A stretch of DNA of 64,000 nt from Perkinsus olseni (lineage: Eukaryota > Perkinsozoa > Perkinsida > Perkinsidae), in NCBI GenBank assembly GCA_013115135.1, contig JABANP010000119.1, positions 62,001-126,000 of the forward strand, given 5' to 3'. Both the position numbers and the translations under genes were made by a program. Shown here one piece after another: positions 10,814 through 21,385 of the stretch. The number at the start of each line of letters is the position of its first letter. The first letter of the stretch is position 1. A model generated the notes under the pieces. That model was given only the letters and a program-made list of their open reading frames with translations. It ran no database searches and was not told the origin of the DNA.

Positions 10814-11744
10814 ATGGCAGCAGCAGCGGCCGCCACTGTGGATCCTGCACTGATAGACACATACATTTCTAATGCAGAAGTCCTGTCCAAGTGTAAAGGA
10901 GTGCACGAGGATCCGGAAGTAGTTGTGATACTTGCACAGTAAAGGTTGAATACTCATCCATAGGTATTCGGGAAACGGTTGCGAACGTTATGCGACATAG
11001 CCTTGCGGATTGGCAAGGTGCCGGGGGTGCCGGAAAGTCAGCTGCCTGAGGGGTGGAAGCATCTAGCGGGCGGAGAGTGTGAAGCTAGACTACAACCGAG
11101 TATAGTGCTAGCTCGGGATGCCTTTGAAGATGCTGTTGCGAGGATAGCACGGTACGAGGCTTTCCTGCCTACCCGTCTCGGTACACTGTATGATAGGTAT
11201 GGTCTTTGTCATCTGGATGAGCGTGTGAGACGGGAGGCGGTTATATCGATAGCTCGAGTATTGGATAATTCTAAACCATCGGTACTGAGGGGTTCTGGAC
11301 AGTAGGATCGGCATCGCTTTGTTATGTGAGCAGGTTGCCTGGCTGGGTATGCGGAGACAACAGTACTACAAACCACCCATGCGGCATCCATGGAATGGCC
11401 CTGCTGAGCTTTTGTAGGTCTTTGGCTTAGTGTGGGTTCTCTAGCAGTATGCAGTCTCAGTTTCTATCGTGGATGCCTGACTCCCCTCGTACAGGATGCC
11501 TCGCCTATGGTGCGACTGGCTCTACGGGATAGGGTAGTTTTGCCACATCTACAGTATTGGCAGGGGCAACAGCAGAAGGCAGGGAATGATCAGGCTGCTG
11601 TGAATGGAGTAGTAGTAGAAAGGGCGGCGTACCACGTCATGAGGTATCGTTTAGGTTATCGAGCGGTGTAGTGACATGCTGTGTGAGTTGGCACAGGACC
11701 CTGAGATTCTAGCAGTAGACGCTGGACGTATTACCAATGGATAG
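10814..11744 (+). CDS. Hypothetical helical protein, multi-exon
   Basis: ATG at 10814 begins with an alanine run (MAAAAAATVDPALIDTYISN). Removing a 47-nt intron leads into VFGKRLRTLCDIALRIGKVP, then AFEDAVARIARYEAFLPTRL, an exon with QQYYKPPMRHPWNGPAELL, and FYRGCLTPLVQDASPMVRLA. A 46-nt intron before VIERCSDMLCELAQDPEILA restores the frame to TAG at 11742-11744. The sequence is rich in amphipathic helices and may be an all-helical repeat protein, but I do not recognise the family. It sits about 210 nt upstream of the EH-domain gene on the same strand. Confidence 0.55.
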
Positions 11745-11952
11745 TGTTTCACATACCCGCTGCTTGTGTTTGCTAGTCTGATCTATGCGACCTGCGTGTG
11801 TAGTTTTTGAGCAGATGAATCGAATAGCAATATGGCCTCCACATCCTGCTGCAGGGGGCGCTGCCACGGGTAGTAGAACGGGATAACCGATTAGAGACGG
11901 TAGTAGCATTTGACGGGTCTTCAGGATACCGGCCGTCATCGGGGCAGGATAC

Positions 11953-14256
11953 TATGAATAGTCTCAGCCTTTCCTCTGTACCAGCTGCACCTGATAGTAT
12001 ACGGGGACTGTTGACGCCGGAGGAGCGGGAAGCGTGAGTCCAGGGATTGCTCTACTTATGTTGTAATGCTACGGGATGCTCATGAAGGTATCCCAAGCTG
12101 TTCCGGGCAGCGGACACCAAGGGACGGGGGATTCTTGGTGCACAGGAAGGGGCTCAGTTTTTATCGTTGTCCAAGCTGCCACGGAAGACACTGCACGACA
12201 TCTGGTGTTTGGCTGATAGTGACAACAAGGGAAGTCTCACCATTGATGAGTACTAACAGACTAGGGATCTGCTACCGGGGACTGGGGGTTTTTTCTAGGT
12301 TTTACCGGGCGTGTCGGCTAGTAGCGCACGCCCAGAATGATGGTGCTGCTGCTGGTGATATGATTACAGAGGAGCTTCTAACAGTACCAGGATTGAGGGG
12401 AATCCTCTTCCCTAGGTTTGGTTCCCGGCGACAGGTTCCGCCCATCAAGCTGCCAGTATTTGAAGGAGTTCAGATTGACACGCCGCCGCCTGCCTCTGCG
12501 AGATACTCGAACGCCCCTGAGGGTGATGTTGCTGATGATGTTATTGCAGAAGAGTCCGCCAATGGTATTGATTTGAGGAGCCCTGTATGGAGGATATCAC
12601 GTACGTGTCTAGTACGTGTTCGGATGTGGTACTTGCGATCGAGCAGGCAAGCACCTTGAGAAGTACACAGAGGTCTTTAAGGCAGTATCTACCTCCGGCT
12701 TCGTGTCGGGTGCTGATGCCAGAGATCTCCTCGTAAGGAGTGGTCTGAGTTCAGAGGAGCTCACTCAGATATGGGTAGTACCTTGTAAAGGAGATGGTGG
12801 AGGCTACGTCTGTGGTGCTATCAGGACCTCGCTGATGTTAGCAGAGATGGACAGCTGTCCTACCCAGAGTTCTTGGTAGCGATGCATTTGGTTACAATGG
12901 CTAGGGCTGGCTACCCGATACCCCGCTCCCGTGAGCTATCAGATCAGCCTGTGTACATTCCGAAGTGAGGTCCTTGTAGGCCTACCGACTGCTTTATCGG
13001 CAGTTCTTCGAAAGCCTCCTGAGGTGCTAGAGGAGGAGGGCGCTGCAGGCACAGCGGCCTCCAACAGTATCATGGAGCTGTCGGCCTCTATCCGTAGTAA
13101 TGCTCCCTCTACGGAGGAGACTCTGACTGATATGGATGTGGCCAACAAAATGTAGTGACGGGTGCTCACAGCCATGCCTTTATCATCCGCTCTGATGGCT
13201 GGTGCTGTTGGGGATAACCATTGCTCTCTATTCAGTATCTCACACGGCTAGTCTACCTAATCTGCAGCCACCAGTACCGATAAGTAACGGGCAAGGTAGT
13301 GCCCACAACGATAGACTCCGCGCATTGAATAAGGGCTCATCAGGGCAAGTGCCTCGAACGGCTCCTGAGCTGAACGAGGACGCCTCGGGTCAAGGGGGTG
13401 GAGCCAAGGCCGCGGAAAAGGAGGTGCGAGAGTACTGATAATTCCTGGCGTTTAGGTGATGTGTTCTATCAGGCGTCGGCAACAACACTTCGTGACACAG
13501 TACGTCTGCAGCTCCGTCAGCAGCAGCAGATAAGGCAACAGTTGCGGCAGGCTGGGGCCAGGCTTGAGGCTCTACGACAGGATAATAGGGACATAGCGGA
13601 TAAGGTAGTATGTGGGCAGGAGGGGAGGAGGCTAGGACGTCTTCATGTAGAAAGCGAAGCTTGAGAGGTCGATAGAGTCATCAGAGAAGGCGATGCTTCT
13701 TACCAAGCAATGGTTAGACGAGGCCCGCAAAGATGTGGATGAGGCCCGTAGGCTTGCTGGTGAGCATGCCACAGGAGCTGCCGACGAGGATGGAGAACAG
13801 GGTGAGCCCGGTCGGCTATGTGGAGGGGCCAGCAAGGTCGTCTTAGTTGGGGAAGAGGAGGAGGATATACGAAAGGTGATTGAAGACGAGAAGCGCAGAT
13901 TGCATGAGGCTGAGGCTAAGGTGAAGGAGCTCCAGAAGAATATACAAGACACATACCGGACTAGGGTAGGAGGGGGTCCACCGCTACTTCAACATGATGT
14001 TATGATGCTCAGAGGACCTTAGAGAAGAGGAATCAAATATGGGCGGAGAGGCAACGGCAGGCAGAGCAGGATAGGGGTCTCGTTATCACAGCCTTGGAGA
14101 TGCAGAAGGCCAAACTGGTGAGAACACTTCTGTAACGATCCTGCACACAGCAGTTGTACTCAGGTGGCGGTCAGAGCTGAGAGGCTGAAGACCTGCGAAG
14201 GGCGATATCATGTAGGGGATGGGGAGAGGAGAGATGGCCTTACTCGGTCGTATTAG
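11953..14256 (+). CDS. EH-domain endocytic scaffold (Eps15/Pan1-like)
   Basis: ATG 11953 starts [20 protein letters not shown]. The first EH domain follows after one intron: [20 protein letters not shown] ... [20 protein letters not shown], whose EF-loop is [13 protein letters not shown] second EH domain at about 12650-12900 reads [20 protein letters not shown] ... ELTQIW, then after an intron [16 protein letters not shown]. The C-terminal half is coiled coil ([40 protein letters not shown]). Two EH domains plus a coiled coil is the Eps15/intersectin/Pan1 plan: EH domains bind NPF peptides and the coiled coil self-assembles at clathrin-coated pits. One reading ends at TAG 14254-14256; an alternative splice could run to about 14463. 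Confidence 0.85.
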
Positions 14257-14645
14257 GTCACCCAGAATGCTACACGGACAAGTGTTGAAGAATGGCAACG
14301 GACTACCGGCACAGCACCTCGACTACCAGCATCGGTCCTGTCGCTCAGTGAGGGACCTTGGTGGACTCCTTTCCGATTTTCATCGCTCCTTTGGTAGGCC
14401 CATCTACGGAAGCCACACCCACCGATCGCAGCAAGGGTATACCAACGGAAACCTTCCTTTCTAAGGGTCCTTCATATTAGCCATCAGTCCATCATTATGT
14501 TACTATCATAGTAGTATTCTGGACACTTATCAGTTTTCTTAATGCCATTATCTTCATAAACGGCAGCACCTGCAATGTTTCGTTCGAGTGCCCGCAGTGT
14601 TCTACCCCAGTCCTTGTACCATATTTTTCTCTGCTCCCCGCCAGG

Positions 14646-15354
14646 ATGCCGCCAAGGAGGGGCATCGCTATCGGTCAGTCCTCTAAGCCGGCCTCTCTAC
14701 GCTCCAGTCGCAGTAGCAGCCGGAGCCGCTCTGGGAGTCCTCGGCCACCTGAGCGATCGATGAGTAGAAGCAGAGATCATCGGTCACCGTCCGCTAGATC
14801 TCGGTGAGGATGGCTCCAAAGTCGAGAGCGTCTAAAACGGCCCACCTATCAGGTCCCTCTCTGCAGCGTCCGAAAGGAGCGTCTCTTCTTCTTCGTCCTC
14901 GTCTAGTTCAGCTCTTCTGAGCCCTCGATCGGTTGTCAGTAGTCACAGCTCTCGGAGTAGTAGTGTGGACAGCATCAGAAGCACATCGTCGTTAGAGAAT
15001 GGCGATGACGGTCAAGAAGGGTGGGGTTTGAGGCAGCCTGTCGTAGTGTGAAGTGTCGTCGTCCCATCATCAGGCCCAGGAAGCGACAGAAGAGAGATAC
15101 GTCGGACGCTACCCGATGGGAGGCAATGAAGCTGAAGGGCATAGAAAAGGAGGTGGGGAGAAGGGAACTGGCCTAACGACGTCGATCAGGGCTGCTCACA
15201 GGTTATGGTGGACAAGACCCGATTGGTGCGGTATGAGGACCTTGACGCTGGATCGAGTAGCGAGCAGTTGCAGGACATCAGAGCCTCTGGAGGGGACTTC
15301 CGGGCATCCCTCTATGCAGACCTCGATGATGACGACGACTACGATGGTACCTAG
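14646..15354 (+). CDS. Arginine/serine-rich protein
   Basis: ATG 14646 lies one base after a pyrimidine tract ending in AG (TTTTTCTCTGCTCCCCGCCAG), a strong cis- or trans-splice acceptor. The first exon is RS-rich (SRSSSRSRSGSPRPPERSMS). After an intron a serine-rich exon follows (RSVSSSSSSSSSALLSPRSV), then a basic exon (IIRPRKRQKRDTSDATRWEA) and a final acidic exon (VMVDKTRLVRYEDLDAGSSS) ending with an aspartate run and TAG at 15352-15354. No RRM was seen. RS-rich, basic-then-acidic proteins are common in splicing and nuclear speckle biology; a precise role cannot be given. The joins between the serine-rich and basic exons are approximate. Confidence 0.55.
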
Positions 15355-15526
15355 CATCTTGGTGATAAACTACTGTACAAACGTTTTCACTGTCCGAACA
15401 TGGATGTCGGCTCTTGGGGTTCACGGGCATCGACGGAGGTGCTGGGAATCGAGCTGGGCTGCCCGAGTGCCACGGGTAGTGTTGCCGAGAGCTGCTCAGC
15501 AGTTGCTTGTTGTTAACCATTCTACG

Positions 15527-16090
15527 ATGTCTACGACTGTCGCGTCTGCCGGGGACCCCGGAACAGCAACACCGGAAGCGTTTTTTATTGAGAACCCTGA
15601 TGGAAGCATTACCTCGATAGCTAGCAATAACAGGCGGATAGTGGAGGTGAGCATCCACACTGCGCCTGCAACTCTTGTCATCCTGTGTTGCTGCTCAGCC
15701 TCCGCCACAGCCACGATTGGAGTGCTACAGATGCCATACTCTATTAGAGTAGGACCTCGGTCCCCATGCCTAGTTGATGATGCTGCTGCTCTCTCCTTAG
15801 GTTCGCCCCTCATGCCACCTACGTCCAGTGCCCTCGATGCAACTCTATGAACAGTGTCACAGCAGAGCCGGCTCCATCAGGCAACGGTGCTGTTATGGGT
15901 GCACAGGTACTACTAAGCAGGGCAGCAGGCCATCTTCACTCCAGTTGTTCCCTTTCAGACGATCAACATGATATGCTCAGTTTGTCATGTATCTAACCTT
16001 GCCCCTTGGGGTACGCAGTACATACGTTGTGGATCTTGCCGGACCATCTCTGATGTAATCCATGCTGCCTTCCAAGAGGGACGGTGTTGA
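15527..16090 (+). CDS. LSD1-type zinc-finger protein
   Basis: ATG 15527 (MSTTVASAGDPGTATPEAFF) to TGA 16088-16090, four exons with introns of about 50 nt. The spliced product has two zinc-binding units of the LSD1 type. The first is CYRCHTLLEF-APHATYVQCPRC, whose halves are on separate exons. The second is CSVCHVSNLAPWGTQYIRCG followed by SC. Each fits CxxC-x(n)-L-x-P-x-G/A-x-x-x-x-x-CxxC. In plants such fingers occur in LSD1 and type-I metacaspases, where they act in cell-death control and DNA or protein binding; no caspase domain follows here. A short (about 130-residue) stand-alone double-finger protein. Function in this protist is unknown. Confidence 0.8.
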
Positions 16091-16303
16091 GCATCTTGCC
16101 TCTTAGGTATCGCACATCTACAATCGCTATCGTCGGTGATTGATCGAATATAGTAATTCACTCAGTTGTATACACTTCATTTTGTAGTAGTAATATTGAT
16201 ACCGTTCCTAGGGGTAATATTAGCGTTTCTAGAGCCTGGGCAGTGTTCAGTGCCGAGTATCGTGATAACCGCTCACCCACAATGGCGGTCCAGCTGATGA
16301 TCC

Positions 16304-17600
16304 ATGATTGCATCTCCAGTGAGTTCCTTGTTAGTCAAAACTATGGTAAATCAATCGTCGTCGTCGGGCCCGTCTAGCGACCTTCCTGCTTTTATTTTTG
16401 ATGTTGACGGCACCCTTATCGATTACGAAGGTGATCAATCCCACTGTGAATACTGTATACCGTGTAGTCCTCAGGTGCCTCGGCCATCGCCTTGAGTAAG
16501 CCCATCGAGAGGTTTGGCGGCAAAGTAACGCCAGCACTGCATGCCAAGCTCATGGGCACTCAACCAGAGGATTGGAGTCGTATCGTAAGTCCGGTGGACG
16601 CCAGCTCTTACACCGCAGTACCCTCGTCAGGTTTTGGACGGCAATAATATCACGCCAGATCAGCTACCCCGTCAGCAGTACATAAAGGAGTACTATGAGT
16701 GCATGGATACCCTCTATGATACACTGCAGCTGATGCCGGGTAAGGCGCCACGGTAGCGGTCGGCCCTCGGATGAATTTCCGTTGTAGGTGCTGCGCACAT
16801 AATGGACGACTTGGTCAAGTACAATCCTAGGCGCGCCGTAGCTACGAGTTCAATCTCGCCCTCAGTAAGCGGCCGTTGTGGAGGAGTCAGGCTCCTTGAT
16901 GACTGCTTGTTGTTTTCCGCAGTTCCAGAAGAAGGTCAGCCATATACCGCAGATCAAGGAATGTTTCTCTATTTGTGTATGTGGAGATGACCCTAATGTC
17001 AAGATGGGCAAGCCCTCACCGGATATTTTCCTTGAGGCTGCTAGGAGGCTCGATGCCGATCCCAAGGTGGGTTGGCCAGACTACCCCCGTGTCTAGCAAT
17101 ATCCGTATCATACAGTAACAAGTAAGGCTACTATGCCACGTGAGGCAGCACCCTGATTCTGGCCCACTAATTCGATAGTCCGACCGCCGTTCGCTTGCCA
17201 CATGGTGGCTTAGAGGCCTAACTTTTGCATTTTGCATTTTTCTTTACGCGCTGTATATGAGTGGTCGTTCCCATGGATAGATTTGGCAGAGTGTCTTTCC
17301 CATCACTGTTCCTCTGACCGTGTTGCTGTGATCGTCAGGATTGTGTAGTTTTCGAAGACTCAGCACAGGGAGTACAAGCAGCCCTAGCAGCTGGCATGCG
17401 GGTTGTCGCCTTACCGGACAAGCGCTTCCAGTGCCCTGAAGTTGATCACTCTGCCACGTAAGACAACATACCTTTCGTTAGCAGTTCTAACTTAGCACTA
17501 CTCCTCCGATAGGTACAACAAAGCGACCTGGGTCTTGGACAGCCTAGCGGACATTGGAGACCTCAAGGAGTTCTTTGCAACACCACGCACGAGTGCGTAG
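16304..17600 (+). CDS. HAD-superfamily phosphatase (beta-phosphoglucomutase/HDHD1-like)
   Basis: From ATG 16304 (a second in-frame ATG gives MVNQSSSS) to TAG 17598-17600. HAD motif I is FIFDVDGTLID. The cap region follows after a 45-nt intron (ASAIALSKPIERFGGKVTPA). Motif II lies in RRAVATSSIS, the motif III lysine in KMGKPSPDIFLEAARRL, and motif IV in VVFEDSAQGVQAALAAGMRV. The layout (helical cap between motifs I and II, KPxPDxF, EDSxxGxxAAxxAGM) matches subfamily-I HADs such as beta-phosphoglucomutase, pseudouridine-5'-phosphatase HDHD1 and 2-deoxyglucose-6-phosphatase, soluble Mg-dependent small-molecule phosphatases. The exact substrate is not readable. At least six introns. Confidence 0.88.
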
Positions 17601-18074
17601 GGGGTTTGTATGTGTGCTCCACTGTTAATACAACTGCCTTTCTGTTGATAACTTCCTTCTGGGGTTATGTGTTTGTTCCGAGGCGTCAATTGGGGTGGGC
17701 CCAGAACGCCAATGCTGAGAGTGCCGCGCTGAGCTGAGCTCGATATCGCTGTCCGATACGACCGACAGCGGACGAGGACAGGATTCCCAAGGAGCCTGTG
17801 GAATTGTACAGCGCATGGACTTCGCTGAGGTTCTGGCGGAGCAGAGCAAAACTTTAGGAGTGTAATTAGGCCGGTATGGCGATAACCAGATGAAAATGAC
17901 GGGATTGGGTTGTATAGTTTATTGTCTGACTCCCTCGTCCCTTCTGAAATTCGCTATACGCATTGTCTTTCATCCGAATTGCGTGGACGGGAATGTAGAG
18001 CAACTGCGATGACGAATCACCACAGCCACGCGATGGTAATTCGTCTTCGAGACTTTCATCTCATCTGTCTCACT
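17601..18074. other. Intergenic
   Basis: About 470 bases between two plus-strand genes. A plus-strand stretch at about 17720-17860 ends MDFAEVLAEQSKTLGV and could be a short exon, but nothing else supports it. The 60 bases before 18075 are pyrimidine-rich (CTTTCATCTCATCTGTCTCACT). Confidence 0.35.
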
Positions 18075-20172
18075 ATGACTGTTGGCGCTTCTGATAAGAT
18101 GGCTGCCTTCAAGAATGCTATGGAGAGCAAGAATGCTACCAGGGCTGATAAGTAGGCGTCTCTGGTATCCAGATCGGGAGGGGCAATGTTTCAAGATTCA
18201 TCGCCCTCAATCATGCTCACTCGGCTGTGGTAGCCAAGATGCAGAGCCTTCAAAACGACGAAGAACGTAGGGCAGTGGAGGAAGCCTTTGTGAAGGAACA
18301 GAATAGGTGTTTGAGGTTGCAAAGAAAGAGATGTGAGCAATACGCGTCTTCTGTACGGAGATTACTGTAGCTCGCCATTGTGAGGTACGACTGACGACTT
18401 CGAAGTCATCAGAACTATCGGTCAGGGAGCATTCGGAGTCGTACGAGTTGTTAGGCATAAGGAAGATAGAGAGATGTAGGTGATTAACCTCGAAAAGGGA
18501 CGTTGTGGAATGCGCAAATGCCAATGCGCGGTTACTCGTTCAGAAGCTTGTGATGTAGATACGCGCTTAAACAGATGCCGAAGAAGTGCATGAAGAAGAA
18601 GAATCAAAGGGATCGTGTAGCATAGGTCTCGATCGGGCTATAAGGCTTGAAGCCTTGTTGTTGGTGGCAAGGTCGTAGCAGAAAAGAGCCTCCTATCTCG
18701 TATGGAAGATACCTGGGTTAGCACTCTGTACCAAACCTTCCAGGATGAAGACAATCTGTGAGTCTCTATCATCGTCGTCCTGATGTCGTTGACGGTCTCC
18801 TAGGTATATGGTGATGGAATTCTTGCCTGGTGGTGACATGATGTCCCATCTCATCCGATTGGACATCTTTAGCGACTACCAGACAAAGTTCTACATCGCG
18901 GAGCTCATAGAGGCCGTCCATTCGGTGCATAAGCTTGGGTAACCCTCGATCCACTGTTGCTGCGGTTGCACACTATCGTTCTCTGAGGTACATCCATCGC
19001 GATATAAAGCCCGACAATATTGCCTTCACCAAGAAGGGCCACCTGAAACTCCTCGACTTCGGTCTGTGCAAGTGAGCGTCAACTTCATTTCTGTTCTATA
19101 GAGCTGCTATCTTCCAGGTTCGATGAGTGTATCAAAAAGGCTGAACGAGATCCCGTTGATCTCGGGCTGGGAGACCCAGTAGACGCTACCACCAGCGCCG
19201 GTGGTACGACGAGCCACTGATAGCAAGAGCATCAATATTACTTGTCAGGTCGTCTTTCAGGAGGAGACAATGACTCGCCTGTGCAACCCCGTCCACACTC
19301 CGGTGAGATTCGTCATTTGGATCGTGCCAGGCTGAAGTAGGTAGTGGCGGCGTCCAACCCATCATCGCGTTCGTCGGTCAGGAGTTCGGTCGGCACCCCT
19401 CAATACATGGCACCGGAGGTGTTCAAGCGAGATTACGATCAGGCCGCTGATCTATGGTCAGTTGGAGTTATTATGGTGAGCTCCATCTTAAACGTCAGTT
19501 GGGTCAGTATCACCGCGTGTCTCTTCAGTACGAGTGCCTTATGGGCGGGGTACCGTTCTCGGACTCCCGCAACTCGCCAGATAGGATCATGCAGAAGGTA
19601 CGATGTTCTTTGTCGTAGTGATAGTGACGGTCCTCGTGAGCAGGTTATGAACTACAGGCGATATCTGCACATACCGTACCCAGGTAAGAAGATGTCTCCT
19701 GAGGCAGAAGATCTCTTGAAGAGGATCCTCTGTGATAAGGAGCATAGGCTCACTTATAAACAGATAAGAACGTAACCGTTACGGCTCACAGTCTCATTGA
19801 TGATGCCCGCTCTGTTATCATCAGCCATCCCTACTTCAATGGTTTGGATTGGGATAGACTGCATGAGATGGAGCCCCCTATCAAGCCACAGCCCTTCTCC
19901 CTTACCGACCGCGGTAGTAGTGACGAGTATAACGCTATTGCAATAGATGAGTGTTGTGGCAAGGTAACTTCGACAAGTTTGGTGAAGTGCCTCTGCCCAA
20001 CTACAAGCCTTCTGGGCAGAGGAAGGATAAGAACCTCGATTATGTTGGTTACACTTACAAGAAGGGGGATGAGGTACTCACAGCAGGAACAGCAGCTGCA
20101 CGGCTCATCGTAGACAAACAGGTGCCTGACGTGACGGCCATCCTAGAGGCCGTTGAACTGCATAAGAATTAA
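18075..20172 (+). CDS. NDR/LATS-family AGC kinase
   Basis: ATG 18075 ([20 protein letters not shown]) to TAA 20170-20172. The N-terminal helical region ([20 protein letters not shown] then RLQRKR) corresponds to the MOB-binding segment of NDR kinases. Kinase motifs: [39 protein letters not shown], then a long basic/acidic insert before [10 protein letters not shown], which is the autoinhibitory insert typical of NDR kinases. The C-terminal tail ends in the hydrophobic motif [11 protein letters not shown] kinases work with MOB cofactors and MST/Hippo kinases in morphogenesis, cytokinesis and centrosome control. About eight short introns. The insert between DFG and the activation motif spans several exons and its exact joins are uncertain. 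Confidence 0.9.
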
Positions 20173-20437
20173 TCGCCAGTGTTGTCATCAACTGCCTTGA
20201 AAAGACGAGTGTTTGCCGTATGCCAGATAAACTTCATTACAGTGCCCCTCATGTGTGTGTGCCTCATGGATCAGTCTCCACTCACTGCGACCTGCTTTGT
20301 AGTTTAACCGTTCTGCTGTAGCAAAGAGAGTTGAGAAACTAGCAAGTGGTGATAAGATCGCAAGTACTGGAGCGCAGCGGCGCTGAGGACAGTAGGAACC
20401 TGTCCACCTACGAAGTGTATCTTATCATCGGTCGATC

Positions 20438-21256
20438 ATGTCCACGGCAACATCAGCTGCTACTAACAACACTGAGTACCACGAGGCAGCCCGTAAGGGG
20501 ACATGTCAACAATAAATGCGTGAGAGATTCCAGGATCGATAACGCCTTGTTAATTCTGCTGGTTGATTCAGTGCCCCCAACCCGGAGGTTTTCAATCAAC
20601 TGGACAAGTTTGGCCGATCGCCGATGCATGTAGCCGTAGCCAACAACCAAATGACTTGTGGTAATGACAGACTTGCTAGTCCCAGATAGCAGTACCTTGG
20701 TAGCTCGGAAAGTTGGATATCTTTCCTTCTTCAGCCTCGATGATGGCCGAGTGCGGTGCCGACTTGAATATACAAGATATCAACGGTGACACACCCTTGC
20801 ACATCGCCTGCCGAGGCAATCTCAGGATGATGGTGTCGATGGTAGTAGTAGGGGGGAATGGTTAAAGATGATGAACTTGCGTAAGTCAGCTCCTATGGGC
20901 TGGTTGCGATCGGGATATTGTCAACAAGAACGGTGACACCGCCCTCCACGTAGCGGCCAAGGGCGGTTACGAGGACATAGTCTGGTTACTCTGCGAGAAT
21001 GGCGCTGAGGGCAGCTACACCGTGAAGAACAACGATGGTAGTACTATGGAAGGGCTGTGCCAACTAACGGGGCCATGGGCTGCCCGACGTCGCACTGCCG
21101 CGCTAGCGGCTATACACGATATCTTTATCTACGTCGGTCCATTTAGGTAAGCAAGCAATTGATTTGGCTCGTGAAGCGGGACACACCGACACTGTGGAGT
21201 TGTTGGAGAAGGAGATGGGGTCCGATGGCAAGCCTATTGAGCATCAGTCTCATTAG
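20438..21256 (+). CDS. Ankyrin-repeat protein (frame break in exon 1)
   Basis: ATG 20438 (MSTATSAATNNTEYHEAARK) to TAG 21254-21256. Ankyrin repeats follow one another: FNQLDKFGRSPMHVAVANNQ, ECGADLNIQDINGDTPLHIA, IVNKNGDTALHVAAKGGYED, and KQAIDLAREAGHTDTVELLE. The first exon reads HEAARKG and then needs one extra base in the GGGG run at 20497-20500 to continue as GDMSTINA into a standard donor. Without it the frame stops at once. About four to five repeats, about 190 residues, with no other domain. It probably serves as a protein-binding scaffold; partners unknown. Confidence 0.82.
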
Positions 21257-21385
21257 TCTTTGATTGTTTACTCGAAGTCACTAAGACCGTGTTTCTCTTC
21301 CACAATTGAGTTGTTCCGTTTTCAAGTTGTCATCCTACAGCCCATCCACGCCGCTTGAGGGTTGGTTTCCGTTTTCCGCGCTACA

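Noticed and set aside
11641..11670. Stop TAG at about 11671 as the end of the 10814 gene
   Set aside because: A 46-nt intron just upstream removes this frame and leads to a coherent helical C-terminus ending at 11744.
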